Below are positions 43,855 through 52,045 of a stretch of 64,000 bases of DNA, piece after piece. The DNA is taken from positions 1,778,001-1,842,000 of the forward strand of contig NZ_LT629794.1 of the NCBI RefSeq assembly GCF_900106075.1. Reading direction: 5' to 3'. Source of the stretch: Polaribacter sp. Hel1_33_78 (GTDB lineage: Bacteria; Bacteroidota; Bacteroidia; Flavobacteriales; Flavobacteriaceae). Position 1 is the first letter of the stretch. Each line of letters starts with the position of its first letter. The translations under genes and the position numbers were made by a program. The notes beneath the pieces are model-generated. The model ran no database searches. It worked only from the letters and a program-made list of their open reading frames with translations, and was not told the DNA's origin.

Positions 43855-43971
43855 CAGAGTAAGAAAGAATACACTCCAGTTATTACACTAGTTAGCGTAA
43901 GTTTGATTTTAAATTTTCAGTTAGGTATTTTATCTTATCAGAAACAATAATTTAAAACTCTTATATTTTTA

Positions 43972-44424
43972 ATGGCAAAATCGCAACAAACATTTAGTAA
44001 AAGTGAAAAAGAAAAAAAACGTTTAAAAAAACGTTTAGACAAGCAAAAGAAAATGGAGGCTAGAAAAGCAGAAAAAGAAGAAAATGGACCGACAGGAATT
44101 CAGTTTGCTTACGTAGATCATAATGGAAATTTAGCAGATACTCCGCCAGATCCAGATTTAAAAGTGGAATACGAATTGGAAGATATTCAGATTTCAGTAA
44201 CAAAAAAAGAAGATTTACCAGAAGAAGATCCTGTTAGAAAAGGAAAAGTAAACTTTTTCGATTCTTCAAAAGGATTTGGATTCATTATTGACCATGAAAA
44301 TGGTGAAAAATATTTTACTCATGTTAGTGGTTTAATTGATGAAATTACTGAGAATGATAAAGTTTCTTTTGAACTCGAGAAAGGTATGCGTGGAATGAAT
44401 GCAGTAAAAGTGAAGAAAATTTAG
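43972..44424 (+). CDS. cold-shock-domain protein with basic N-terminal extension
   Basis: A 150-residue protein. A Lys/Arg/Glu-rich N-terminus (about 8-37, SEKEKKRLKKRLDKQKKMEA) probably forms a charged helix. An acidic linker (55-87) follows, then a C-terminal cold-shock domain (88-150) with RNP1-like KGFGFI (100-105) and RNP2-like KYFTHVS (113-119, Tyr in place of the usual Val). It should bind single-stranded RNA or DNA. The extended form is common in Bacteroidetes, while classical CspA is about 70 residues. A long leader precedes it and a strong terminator follows, so it is monocistronic. Confidence 0.9.
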   Translation: MAKSQQTFSKSEKEKKRLKKRLDKQKKMEARKAEKEENGPTGIQFAYVDHNGNLADTPPDPDLKVEYELEDIQISVTKKEDLPEEDPVRKGKVNFFDSSKGFGFIIDHENGEKYFTHVSGLIDEITENDKVSFELEKGMRGMNAVKVKKI

Positions 44425-44455
44425 AGAATACTAGTTTCTCTGTGATAACTAAAAT

Positions 44456-44488
44456 AACCTATTACTGCCCAAAGTAATAGGTTTTTTT
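44456..44488. terminator. terminator between cold-shock gene and aroB
   Basis: An 11-bp perfect stem (AACCTATTACT 44456-44466, AGTAATAGGTT 44473-44483), a GCCCAA loop and a T-run to 44488. It lies between convergent genes; the A-run before the stem is short, so the plus strand is better served. Confidence 0.88.
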
Positions 44489-44504
44489 AATTATATATAT
44501 TGCT

Positions 44505-45563
44505 TTAAGAATTATAAAACTCCATACTTTCAATAATTAAATCTTCAGAAACTTTACAATCTAACTTAAAGTCTTCAAAATCATTTAAAAGCACAAAATT
44601 TACTTGTCCGTTTATGTTTTTCTTATCGTGTTTTAGCAACTCCATAATGTTACAAAAATCTTTTTTTAACAAAATAGTGCTATTATAAATGGATAGAACT
44701 ACTTCTTTTATTTCATTTACATTCTTTTTAGGAAAACCTAACAACTTAAAAGACATGTAACTTTCACAAACCATTCCAATAGCAATCGCTTCTCCATGTG
44801 TCAGGTTTTCTTTCTCATCAGATTCTAAATAAAAAGATTCAATTGCATGACCTAAAGTATGACCGAAATTTAAAATTTTACGTATGTTCTGTTCCTTAGG
44901 ATCTTGCAAAACTACTTCATTTTTTATCTCTACAGAACGAAATATTAAATCACTGATTTTTAAATACTTATTATTCTTTATCTCCTTAAATAATTTAACA
45001 TCATAAGTAATACCATATTTAATAATTTCTGCGGTTCCAGATTTAATTTCTCTATCAGAAACCGTTGATAAATAATCAGTATCTACCAATACCAACTCAG
45101 GATTAGCAAACAACCCAATCTGATTTTTCAATACTCCCAAATCTACACCTGTTTTTCCACCAACAGAAGCATCAACCATGGACAATAAAGTGGTTGGAAT
45201 ATTTACAAAATCAATTCCACGTTTAAAGCAAGAAGCAACAAAACCACCTAAATCGGTTATTACACCCCCGCCTAAGGTGATTAACAAACTTTTTCTATCT
45301 CCACCTAATTCAGTAATTGCATTCCAAACTCCAATGCATGTTTCCAAATTTTTATTAATTTCTCCAGACTCAATTTCTATCAATTCTATAGTTTTATCAA
45401 TAGATAAATTTTGAATAAACTTTGGGTAACAATACTCAAAAGTATTCTCATCCACCAAAATAAAGATTGTAGAGTAGTTTTTTATTTCAATTAATTTAGA
45501 GAGTTCTTGGTAACTATCTTTATGAAAATGAACAGGATATGTTACTGCTTGTATGGTTTTCAT
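44505..45563 (-). CDS. aroB: 3-dehydroquinate synthase
   Basis: A 352-residue protein from ATG 45563 (MKTIQAVTYPVHF). An in-frame ATG at 45605 would add 14 residues (MNFLFLICIPNKLQ) that do not fit the family. It converts DAHP to 3-dehydroquinate, step two of the shikimate pathway, with NAD+ and a divalent metal. Motifs include the NAD-binding GGGVITDLGGFVASCFKRGIDFVNIPTTLLSMVDASVGGKTG block, the metal ligand Glu in SGTAEIIKYG, and the ligand His in NFGHTLGHAIE and HGEAIAIGM. Cytosolic. Single gene, convergent with the cold-shock gene and divergent from proline dehydrogenase. Confidence 0.96.
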   Translation of the reverse strand: MKTIQAVTYPVHFHKDSYQELSKLIEIKNYSTIFILVDENTFEYCYPKFIQNLSIDKTIELIEIESGEINKNLETCIGVWNAITELGGDRKSLLITLGGGVITDLGGFVASCFKRGIDFVNIPTTLLSMVDASVGGKTGVDLGVLKNQIGLFANPELVLVDTDYLSTVSDREIKSGTAEIIKYGITYDVKLFKEIKNNKYLKISDLIFRSVEIKNEVVLQDPKEQNIRKILNFGHTLGHAIESFYLESDEKENLTHGEAIAIGMVCESYMSFKLLGFPKKNVNEIKEVVLSIYNSTILLKKDFCNIMELLKHDKKNINGQVNFVLLNDFEDFKLDCKVSEDLIIESMEFYNS

Positions 45564-45623
45564 TTGTAATTTATTAGGTATGCAAATTAAAAATAAAAAA
45601 TTCAATTATTACTATTCAATAGT

Positions 45624-45631
45624 TATATTTG
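45624..45631 (+). promoter_or_regulatory. candidate -7 element for the proline dehydrogenase gene
   Basis: TATATTTG matches TAnnTTTG exactly and lies 21 bases before ATG 45653. An out-of-frame ATG at 45642 lies between. -33 not clear. Confidence 0.45.
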
Positions 45632-45652
45632 TTTCAACTAAAATGACCTTGA

Positions 45653-46816
45653 ATGAAACTTTTTGATAATACAGAAATTGCTTTTTCTTTAAAATCCGAT
45701 TCCCAATTAGAGCGTGCCTATTTTTTGTTTAGGATGATACAAAATCAACCAATGGTAAGAATTGGTAGCGCAGTTACTAATTTTGCATTGAAAGCACATT
45801 TACCTATAGAAGGTTTAATCCGTTCAACAGTTTTCGATCATTTTTGCGGAGGAGTAACAGAAGATGATTGTTTGCCAATTATAGATAATATGTATAATAA
45901 CGGCAAAGTTCATAGTGTTTTAGATTATTCCGTAGAAGGTAAAGATGAAGAAGTAAGTTTCGATGGTGCCTTAGCAAAAATTATAAGAATCATTAACTTT
46001 TGTGAAGAAAAACAATCCATTCCGTTTGCCGTTTTTAAACCGTCCGGCTTTGGTCGTTTTGCTTTATATCAGAAATTATCTGAAGGAAAAAAGTTAACCT
46101 CTAAAGAGGAAGAAGAGTGGAATAGAGTAGTAGCACGTTTTCATAAAGTATGCAAACTAGCCGTTAAAAAAGATGTTCCTTTGCTAATTGATGCAGAAGA
46201 AAGCTGGATGCAAAAAGCTGCAGATGAGTTAATTGAAGAATTAATGGAGCTCTATAACAAAGAAAAAGCTATTGTTTTTAATACATTACAAATGTATAGA
46301 CATGATAGAATGAACTACCTAAAAGAACTTCACAAAAGAGCAAAAGAGAAAAATTTTTATATTGGTATAAAAGTGGTGCGAGGCGCTTACATGGAAAAGG
46401 AACGAGAAAGAGCGGAAGAAAAAGGGTATCCTTCTCCAATCTGCACAGACAAAAAAGCCACAGATCTTAATTATGATACTGCTATAAAATACATGATGGA
46501 ACAACCAAAAATGGCACTTTTTGCAGGAACCCACAATGAAAATAGCTCTTATTTAGTGATGGATTTAGCAAAAACACACAATATTAAAGTAGATGATAAC
46601 CGCCTTTGGTTTGGTCAGTTATTTGGTATGAGTGATCATATTAGCTATAATCTAGCCAGCAAAGGTTATAATGTAGCAAAATATTTACCCTTTGGTCCCG
46701 TTAGAGATGTAATGCCTTATTTAATAAGAAGAGCGGAAGAAAACACTTCCGTTGCTGGACAAACTAGTAGAGAACTAAATCTTTTAAAAACGGAGAGAAA
46801 GCGCAGAAAATTATAA
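45653..46816 (+). CDS. proline dehydrogenase (PutA-type PRODH domain, monofunctional)
   Basis: A 387-residue FAD enzyme that oxidises proline to pyrroline-5-carboxylate. It has the PRODH beta-barrel with AVFKPSGFGRFALYQ, LLIDAEESWMQ, VFNTLQMYRHDR, GIKVVRGAYMEKERERAEEKGYPSPI, LFAGTHNENSS and the C-terminal KYLPFGPVRDVMPYLIRRAEENTS block, which carries the Arg pair that binds proline carboxylate. It feeds electrons to the respiratory chain and is probably membrane-associated. The P5C dehydrogenase gene is not in the window, but a sodium/proline symporter is 3 kb away. Its stop overlaps the next ATG (TAATG). Confidence 0.95.
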   Translation: MKLFDNTEIAFSLKSDSQLERAYFLFRMIQNQPMVRIGSAVTNFALKAHLPIEGLIRSTVFDHFCGGVTEDDCLPIIDNMYNNGKVHSVLDYSVEGKDEEVSFDGALAKIIRIINFCEEKQSIPFAVFKPSGFGRFALYQKLSEGKKLTSKEEEEWNRVVARFHKVCKLAVKKDVPLLIDAEESWMQKAADELIEELMELYNKEKAIVFNTLQMYRHDRMNYLKELHKRAKEKNFYIGIKVVRGAYMEKERERAEEKGYPSPICTDKKATDLNYDTAIKYMMEQPKMALFAGTHNENSSYLVMDLAKTHNIKVDDNRLWFGQLFGMSDHISYNLASKGYNVAKYLPFGPVRDVMPYLIRRAEENTSVAGQTSRELNLLKTERKRRKL

Positions 46817-47103
46817 TGAATAGCATAGAAGAAATAAAAACGTTACTTCATAGAAATAAATTAAGACTTGCTCAAGAATTAAAGCAAAGTAAAGAAGCTG
46901 TGTTTCTTATAAAAAAAGGGACTCATTCTTCATTAACAGAGGAAGAAAAAGAAAAGGTTAAAATACAGTTGTTAGATATTTGTAAAGCAATACCAGCATT
47001 GGCAGTTTTTTTACTCCCTGGCGGCGCTTTACTATTACCGCTTTTAATAAAATTAATTCCTGATATTTTACCGTCTGCTTTTCAAGAAAATTTTGAAGAA
47101 TAA
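46816..47103 (+). CDS. small LETM1-like membrane-associated protein
   Basis: A 95-residue protein. A helical charged N-terminus (about 1-52, LAQELKQSKEAVFLIKKGTHSSLTEEEKEKVK) is followed by a hydrophobic region (about 58-80) and the motif AVFLLPGGALLLPLLIKLIPDILPSAF, which is the core signature of the LETM1 family (FLLPGGxxLLPxLxKxxPxxLPSxF). LETM1 proteins in mitochondria affect cation transport and ribosome attachment; what this short bacterial version does is unknown. The ATG overlaps the proline dehydrogenase stop by one base, so the two are coupled. Confidence 0.75.
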   Translation: MNSIEEIKTLLHRNKLRLAQELKQSKEAVFLIKKGTHSSLTEEEKEKVKIQLLDICKAIPALAVFLLPGGALLLPLLIKLIPDILPSAFQENFEE

Positions 47104-47145
47104 GAGTTATTTGTTTACTATCGGAAAGGTAAATTACTCCTCAAA

Positions 47146-47176
47146 AGTCTGGAAATTATTATTTTTCAGACTATTT
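47146..47176 (+). terminator. weak terminator after the LETM1-like gene
   Basis: A 10-bp stem with one G:U pair (47146-47155 and 47163-47172) followed by ATTTTC. It ends the proline dehydrogenase operon if functional; the T-tract is short. Confidence 0.5.
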
Positions 47177-47342
47177 TCAAATTTTACTCTTGTTTCAAAA
47201 GATTAATATTTTAGAATGTTGCAACAAATAAAAATTCTTTAAAAAGATATAAATATCGCTATTAGGTTCCAACAGTTCTTCATTCGATTACTCTTAAATA
47301 AAAATAAATCGTTAGAATTCGTATAAATACCATAGAAACAAT

Positions 47343-47350
47343 TACTTTTG
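47343..47350 (+). promoter_or_regulatory. candidate -7 element for typA
   Basis: TACTTTTG followed by C matches TAnnTTTG, 21 bases before ATG 47372. -33 not clear. Confidence 0.5.
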
Positions 47351-47371
47351 CACGAAATTTAAGAAACACGC

Positions 47372-49144
47372 ATGCAACCAATTAGAAATATTGCTATTAT
47401 AGCTCACGTAGATCACGGAAAAACAACCTTAGTTGATAAAATTATTGATCAAGCAAAAATTTTAGACGATCGAAAAGAACGCACAGATTTATTGTTAGAT
47501 AATAATGATTTAGAAAGAGAAAGAGGAATTACTATTCTTTCTAAAAACGTATCTGTAAACTATAAGAACACAAAAATTAACGTAATTGATACTCCTGGTC
47601 ACGCCGATTTTGGTGGTGAAGTTGAGCGTGTATTAAAAATGGCTGATGGAGTTTTATTATTAGTTGATGCATTCGAAGGGCCTATGCCTCAAACTCGTTT
47701 TGTATTAGGTAAAGCCTTAGAGTTAGGATTAACACCAATTGTTGTTGTAAATAAGGTAGATAAAGAAAACTGTACGCCAGATATTGTACATGAAAAAGTT
47801 TTTGATTTGATGTTTGCTTTAGAAGCAACTGAAGAGCAATTAGATTTTGCAACTGTTTATGGTTCTGCAAAAAATAATTGGATGAGCACAGACTGGAGAA
47901 ATGAAACAGATAATATTATTCCTCTGCTAGATGCTGTATTAGAATCTATTCCAAAAACTACATACAATGAAGGAACTCCACAAATGCAAATTACTTCTTT
48001 AGATTTCTCATCATTTACAGGTAGAATTGCTATTGGACGTGTTTTTAGAGGCGATTTACAAGTAGGTAAAGATTACATGTTGTGTAAAGCAGATGGTTCT
48101 ACTAAAAAAGTAAGAATTAAAGAACTACACGTATTCGAAGGAATGGGTAAAGTTCAAGTAGATAAAGTTCCATGTGGAGATATTTGTGCAATTACAGGTA
48201 TAGAAGGATTCGAAATTGGTGATACTATTGCTGATTTAGAAAACCCAGAAGCATTGCCAAGAACAGAAATTGACCAACCTACAATGAGTATGTTGTTCAC
48301 CATCAACAATTCTCCTTTCTTTGGTAAGGAAGGTAAATATGTAACATCTCGTCATTTAAGAGACAGATTGTTTAAAGAATTAGAGAAAAACTTAGCTTTA
48401 AAAGTTGAAACTACAGATTCTGAAGATAAATTTAATGTTTTTGGACGTGGAGTTTTACACTTATCAGTTTTGATTGAAACCATGCGTAGAGAAGGATATG
48501 AATTACAAGTGGGAAGACCACAAGTAATTTTAAAGGAAATTGATGGAAAGAAGCATGAACCAATGGAAACATTGTCAATTGATGTTCCTGAGGATGCAGC
48601 ATCTAAAGCAATTAATTTAGTATCTCTTAGAAAAGGAGATTTATTAATAATGGAGCCAAAAGGAGATCTACAACATTTAGAATTTTCTATTCCATCTAGA
48701 GGTTTGATCGGTTTAAGAAATAGAATCTTAACTGCAACTGCTGGTACAGCAATTATTAACCACCGTTTTTCAGAATATGGTCCTTATAAAGGAGACTTTA
48801 CTGAAGATATAAAAGGAGCTATTGTATCCTCTGCTGCGGGTAAAGCAACAGCATATGCACTGAATCGTTTACAAGATAGGGGACGTTTTTTTATCGATAT
48901 TAACCAAGAAATTTATATTGGTCAAGTAATTGGAGAAAACTCTAAATCAGATGATTTAGCAGTAAACTTAATTAAAGGAAAGCAATTAACAAACATGCGT
49001 AAATCAGGTACAGATGATGCTATGAAAATTGCTCCTAAAGTAGATTTCTCTTTAGAAGAAAACATGGAGTATATTAAAGGAGATGAATATTTAGAGGTTA
49101 CGCCAGAAAGTTTACGTATGCGTAAGATTACTTTTAAAGGATAA
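47372..49144 (+). CDS. typA: translational GTPase TypA/BipA
   Basis: A 590-residue GTPase of the EF-G/LepA class. G1 is AHVDHGKTT (about 10-18), the switch II/G3 motif is DTPGHADF, and G4 is NKVDK. Domain II follows, then EF-G-like domains III and V and the BipA-specific C-terminal domain (GLRNRILTATAGTAIINHRFSEYGPYKGDF and KGKQLTNMRKSGTDDAMKIAPKV, which contacts the ribosome). It supports 50S assembly and growth at low temperature and under stress (established for E. coli). It is monocistronic, with a promoter-like element upstream and a strong hairpin downstream. Confidence 0.97.
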   Translation: MQPIRNIAIIAHVDHGKTTLVDKIIDQAKILDDRKERTDLLLDNNDLERERGITILSKNVSVNYKNTKINVIDTPGHADFGGEVERVLKMADGVLLLVDAFEGPMPQTRFVLGKALELGLTPIVVVNKVDKENCTPDIVHEKVFDLMFALEATEEQLDFATVYGSAKNNWMSTDWRNETDNIIPLLDAVLESIPKTTYNEGTPQMQITSLDFSSFTGRIAIGRVFRGDLQVGKDYMLCKADGSTKKVRIKELHVFEGMGKVQVDKVPCGDICAITGIEGFEIGDTIADLENPEALPRTEIDQPTMSMLFTINNSPFFGKEGKYVTSRHLRDRLFKELEKNLALKVETTDSEDKFNVFGRGVLHLSVLIETMRREGYELQVGRPQVILKEIDGKKHEPMETLSIDVPEDAASKAINLVSLRKGDLLIMEPKGDLQHLEFSIPSRGLIGLRNRILTATAGTAIINHRFSEYGPYKGDFTEDIKGAIVSSAAGKATAYALNRLQDRGRFFIDINQEIYIGQVIGENSKSDDLAVNLIKGKQLTNMRKSGTDDAMKIAPKVDFSLEENMEYIKGDEYLEVTPESLRMRKITFKG

Positions 49145-49200
49145 TAGAGAATAACTATTTCGTAATTCTGTACTCGTTTCAGAATTTAATAATAAAACCA

Positions 49201-49233
49201 AAAAGCTCAAGTTTAAAACTTGAGCTTTTTTTT
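49201..49233 (+). terminator. intrinsic terminator of typA
   Basis: AAAAGCTCAAGTTT pairs with its complement at 49215-49228 region, followed by T to 49233. It is 56 bases after the typA stop. The last T overlaps the -7 element of the next gene. Confidence 0.9.
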
Positions 49234-49240
49234 ATCTTTG
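49233..49240 (+). promoter_or_regulatory. candidate -7 element directly before the 126-residue gene
   Basis: TATCTTTG matches TAnnTTTG exactly. It begins in the typA terminator T-tract and ends 4 bases before ATG 49245, so the transcript would start at about the ATG. No -33 TTG is visible. Confidence 0.4.
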
Positions 49241-49244
49241 CCAT

Positions 49245-49625
49245 ATGAGTGATTTTAAGCATCTTTTCAATATTTTAGAACATAGTATAGCCAGTAACAA
49301 ATTTGTAAAGCTAACGTTAAGTAAGCCACTAAGAAAGAGTGAAGGTTTGTTAAATGTCTATATGCGTTTGTTTGTAGTTGATAAAAAAGAAGTTTTTCAG
49401 TTAAAATATCGTTATCCAACAGAAGAAAAGTATCAGCAATTTTCTTTAGAAGACGTAAAGACTGAGTTAGAAAAATTATTAATTGTATCCTTTAGGGCTG
49501 GAACCCTATTTACTTTAAGCGAAGATTTATTAGTAATGGTTTCTAAAAAGAAAGCTGTTTCGTATCGAGAAAATAGCCCAAGTTTTAAAAATAAATTACC
49601 AGAAATTTTGTTAAAATCAAAATAA
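49245..49625 (+). CDS. 126-residue protein resembling the N-terminal domain of a Bacteroidetes methyltransferase family
   Basis: A soluble basic protein without signal peptide. FVKLTLSKPLRKSEGLLNVYMRLFVVDKKEVFQLKYRYPTEEKY...GTLFTLSEDLLVMVSKKKAVSYRENSPSFKNKLPE resembles, from memory, the N-terminal 120 residues of a roughly 390-residue Bacteroidetes protein whose C-terminal part is a class I SAM-dependent methyltransferase. Here the gene stops (LLKSK) where that domain would begin, and the next bases form a terminator. It is either a stand-alone version or a truncation; the resemblance needs an alignment. Single gene between two hairpins. Confidence 0.6.
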   Translation: MSDFKHLFNILEHSIASNKFVKLTLSKPLRKSEGLLNVYMRLFVVDKKEVFQLKYRYPTEEKYQQFSLEDVKTELEKLLIVSFRAGTLFTLSEDLLVMVSKKKAVSYRENSPSFKNKLPEILLKSK

Positions 49626-49630
49626 AATAA

Positions 49631-49653
49631 AAAGCTCAAGTAAATTGAGCTTT
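49631..49653. terminator. terminator between the 126-residue gene and the symporter gene
   Basis: A 9-bp perfect stem (AAAGCTCAA 49631-49639, TTGAGCTTT 49645-49653) with a GTAAA loop, between convergent genes. A-rich sequence on the left gives a U-tract for the minus strand. Confidence 0.8.
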
Positions 49654-49680
49654 CTATCTGGAGTTATATAAAGTGTATTT

Positions 49681-51219
49681 TTATTCATTTGAGATATCAA
49701 TTTCTTCAATCATTTTTATAGCTTCAGCTCTCGGTGGATATTTTTTAGAGACTACAAAACCAACTACCATTGCAACGACAAAAGAAGGAAAAAGGACATC
49801 CATAGCAACAAAGTATTGTCCTATACTTTCTATTTCTTTAAATACAAAATTGAATAATACAACAGCTGCAAAACCTGATATCATAGAGGCAATAGCTCCT
49901 TTTTCAGAATATCCTTTCCAAAAAAGTGTAAGAATAATTACTGGACAAAAAGCGGCTGCAATGCCAGACCAACCAAAGAGAATCACCCAAAAAATCTGCC
50001 TATCAGGAGAAACATAATTCATAACCATGGCAATTATTAAAGCAGTAAAGGCCATTATAACTGTTGCTATTCTTGAAATTTTCGTTAAACTTTCGTCTTT
50101 AATATCTGGTCTAAATATTTTCTGATAAAAGTCACGCGTAATCGCACTTGATGCCAATATTAAAAGAGAATCTATGGTAGACATAATTGCAGATAAAACT
50201 ATGGCAACAAAAATTGCTACTAAGATTGTGGGTAAGAACTCTTCTGTAACCATACTTAAAACATCCGCACCATTATTTCCCAAAACAGCTTCAGGATCTT
50301 GTCCTTCTTTTGTAAAATAGATACGAGCAAGAATACCAATGGTTACAGCTGCAGCATCTGTTAATAATGTAAAGGTAGTTGCCACCCATTTTCCTTTATC
50401 TATCTCTTTTTCATCATTTATAGACATAAATCGAACATATACCTGAGGCGAACCAAGAAAACCAAGACCAATCATTGAGAATCCTAGAATTGTAAAAAGA
50501 TTCATCCATACGTCAGTACTTCTGCCCATTACTTGCGTTAAAGTTGGATCAATAGCATTTAACCCTGCAGTAACTCCAGCTCCATGATCCATAGAAAACC
50601 AAACAACAATTGGCAATAAAACCAATCCAAAAAACATCAGTAAACCTTGAAATAAATCTGACCAAACGGCGGCTACAAAACCACCGATAAAAATATAGGC
50701 GAGTACAATTAGAAACCCAATTAATGCGCCCAGTTTATAATCTATACCCAGCATTGAGTTAAAGGCAACACCAGTAACATCTATTTGTGAGGCTACATAA
50801 ATAACTATAAATACAACCAAAATTGCTGCAGATATAATTCTTAATGTATTTGTTTTTGATCTAAAATGACTATTCAAATAATCAGGAATTGTTATTGCAC
50901 CAAATGCATCAGATCTTTTTTTGAAACGTTTTGCCATAAATTGCCAAGAAACGAAGACACCAAGTAATTCTCCAACAACTACCCAATAGCCCGAATACCC
51001 CGCCATAGCACCCATTCCTGTAAGTCCTATAAGTAACCAGCCAGATTCTCCCGTTGCTCTTGCAGAAAAAGCAACAGCCCAAAAACCCATTTTTTTTCCG
51101 CCAACATAATAATCACTCATACTTTTTATGCGCCGTGAAGCTAAAATTCCAATTAGGAATAAAATTCCAACATAAATTGCCAATATGGCTATTTTGATTA
51201 TAAAACTTTGGTCTTGCAT
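49681..51219 (-). CDS. putP: sodium/proline symporter (SSS family)
   Basis: A 512-residue membrane transporter of the LeuT-fold SSS family with about 13 helices. PutP signatures include ILASRRIKSMSDYYVGGKKMGFWAVAFSARATGESGWLLIGLTGMGAMAGYSGYWVVVG, the core GFVAAVWSDLFQGLLMF and GLGFLGSPQVYVRFMSI. It imports proline with Na+. A proline dehydrogenase operon 3 kb upstream fits use of proline as a nutrient or osmolyte store. Proline specificity is family-based; close SSS members carry other solutes. Single gene on the minus strand. Confidence 0.88.
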   Translation of the reverse strand: MQDQSFIIKIAILAIYVGILFLIGILASRRIKSMSDYYVGGKKMGFWAVAFSARATGESGWLLIGLTGMGAMAGYSGYWVVVGELLGVFVSWQFMAKRFKKRSDAFGAITIPDYLNSHFRSKTNTLRIISAAILVVFIVIYVASQIDVTGVAFNSMLGIDYKLGALIGFLIVLAYIFIGGFVAAVWSDLFQGLLMFFGLVLLPIVVWFSMDHGAGVTAGLNAIDPTLTQVMGRSTDVWMNLFTILGFSMIGLGFLGSPQVYVRFMSINDEKEIDKGKWVATTFTLLTDAAAVTIGILARIYFTKEGQDPEAVLGNNGADVLSMVTEEFLPTILVAIFVAIVLSAIMSTIDSLLILASSAITRDFYQKIFRPDIKDESLTKISRIATVIMAFTALIIAMVMNYVSPDRQIFWVILFGWSGIAAAFCPVIILTLFWKGYSEKGAIASMISGFAAVVLFNFVFKEIESIGQYFVAMDVLFPSFVVAMVVGFVVSKKYPPRAEAIKMIEEIDISNE

Positions 51220-51374
51220 AGTTATTAACTTTTTGGTTTGTCTGTAAAGAGAGAATAAAACAAACTTATTTTTTATTTTTATGAAAAGTAGTCAAATAAA
51301 TAGGAAATAGTCAGTTTTTTTGCTTCAATCGTTTGAATAATTATTTAAACAGAATTAAAAAGTTTAAAATTTAC

Positions 51375-51382
51375 TATATTTG
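51375..51382 (+). promoter_or_regulatory. candidate -7 element upstream of the cysteine dioxygenase gene
   Basis: TATATTTG matches TAnnTTTG, 103 bases before the GTG start. A short inverted repeat (TTTAAAC 51344-51350, GTTTAAA 51362-51368) lies just upstream and could bind a regulator. -33 not clear. Confidence 0.4.
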
Positions 51383-51485
51383 AATCATTGAAATGAATTA
51401 ATAAATTCACTCAATTATTTAGTTAGATTTGGGGAATGACCTTGGATTTGTACATTAAATGAACAAAAAAAAGTGATACATTATT

Positions 51486-52019
51486 GTGAATTCTAAAAAA
51501 GATAGCACCTCAGAACTCAAAACATTAAATGATTTAATAACGGCTCTTTCAGAAGGAGAGAGGACGACTTACAACAACATAATACATTCAATAATATTTC
51601 AAGAAAACACTTTTGAGAACTATGCTTCCTGGTCTAACGATTGTTATACCCGAAATTGCATTGTAAATAACGACAACTTTGAAATAATTTTAATCTGCTG
51701 GTGTGAGGGCCATGTTACGCCAATTCATGATCATGATGGAGAAGAATGTTGGGTAAAAGTAATCAACGGTGAATTCAAAGAAACGATTTACAAAGAAGAT
51801 GATAAAGGCGAGCTGAATATTTTAAAAACTTCTATTTCAAAACCGAATGAAGTTACTTATATGAAAGATTTTATGGGATTCCATAGATTAGAAAATGTCT
51901 CTAATAAAAGAAGCATGTCACTTCACCTTTATGCAAAACCAATTCGTAAGTGCAGAATATTTGATGAAAAATCAAAAGCTTTTGTGAATAAAGATTTGGG
52001 TTATGATACCATTGCATAA
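51486..52019 (+). CDS. cysteine dioxygenase, animal-type active site
   Basis: A 177-residue cupin. The start is a GTG (51486) with no Met codon in a better place. It should oxidise cysteine to cysteine sulfinate with O2 and Fe(II). The residues line up with mammalian CDO: Arg56 (YTRN), His81 and His83 (PIHDHDGEECW), Cys88, His133 (GFHRLEN) and Ser145-His147-Tyr149 (SLHLY), corresponding to R60, H86, H88, C93, H140, S153, H155 and Y157. The Cys88/Tyr149 pair could form the thioether cofactor that most bacterial CDOs lack. It lies 26 bases before a PLP decarboxylase gene, so a hypotaurine pathway is likely. Confidence 0.92.
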   Translation: MNSKKDSTSELKTLNDLITALSEGERTTYNNIIHSIIFQENTFENYASWSNDCYTRNCIVNNDNFEIILICWCEGHVTPIHDHDGEECWVKVINGEFKETIYKEDDKGELNILKTSISKPNEVTYMKDFMGFHRLENVSNKRSMSLHLYAKPIRKCRIFDEKSKAFVNKDLGYDTIA

Positions 52020-52045
52020 TCAATAATAAAACAGAAAAAAACAGT

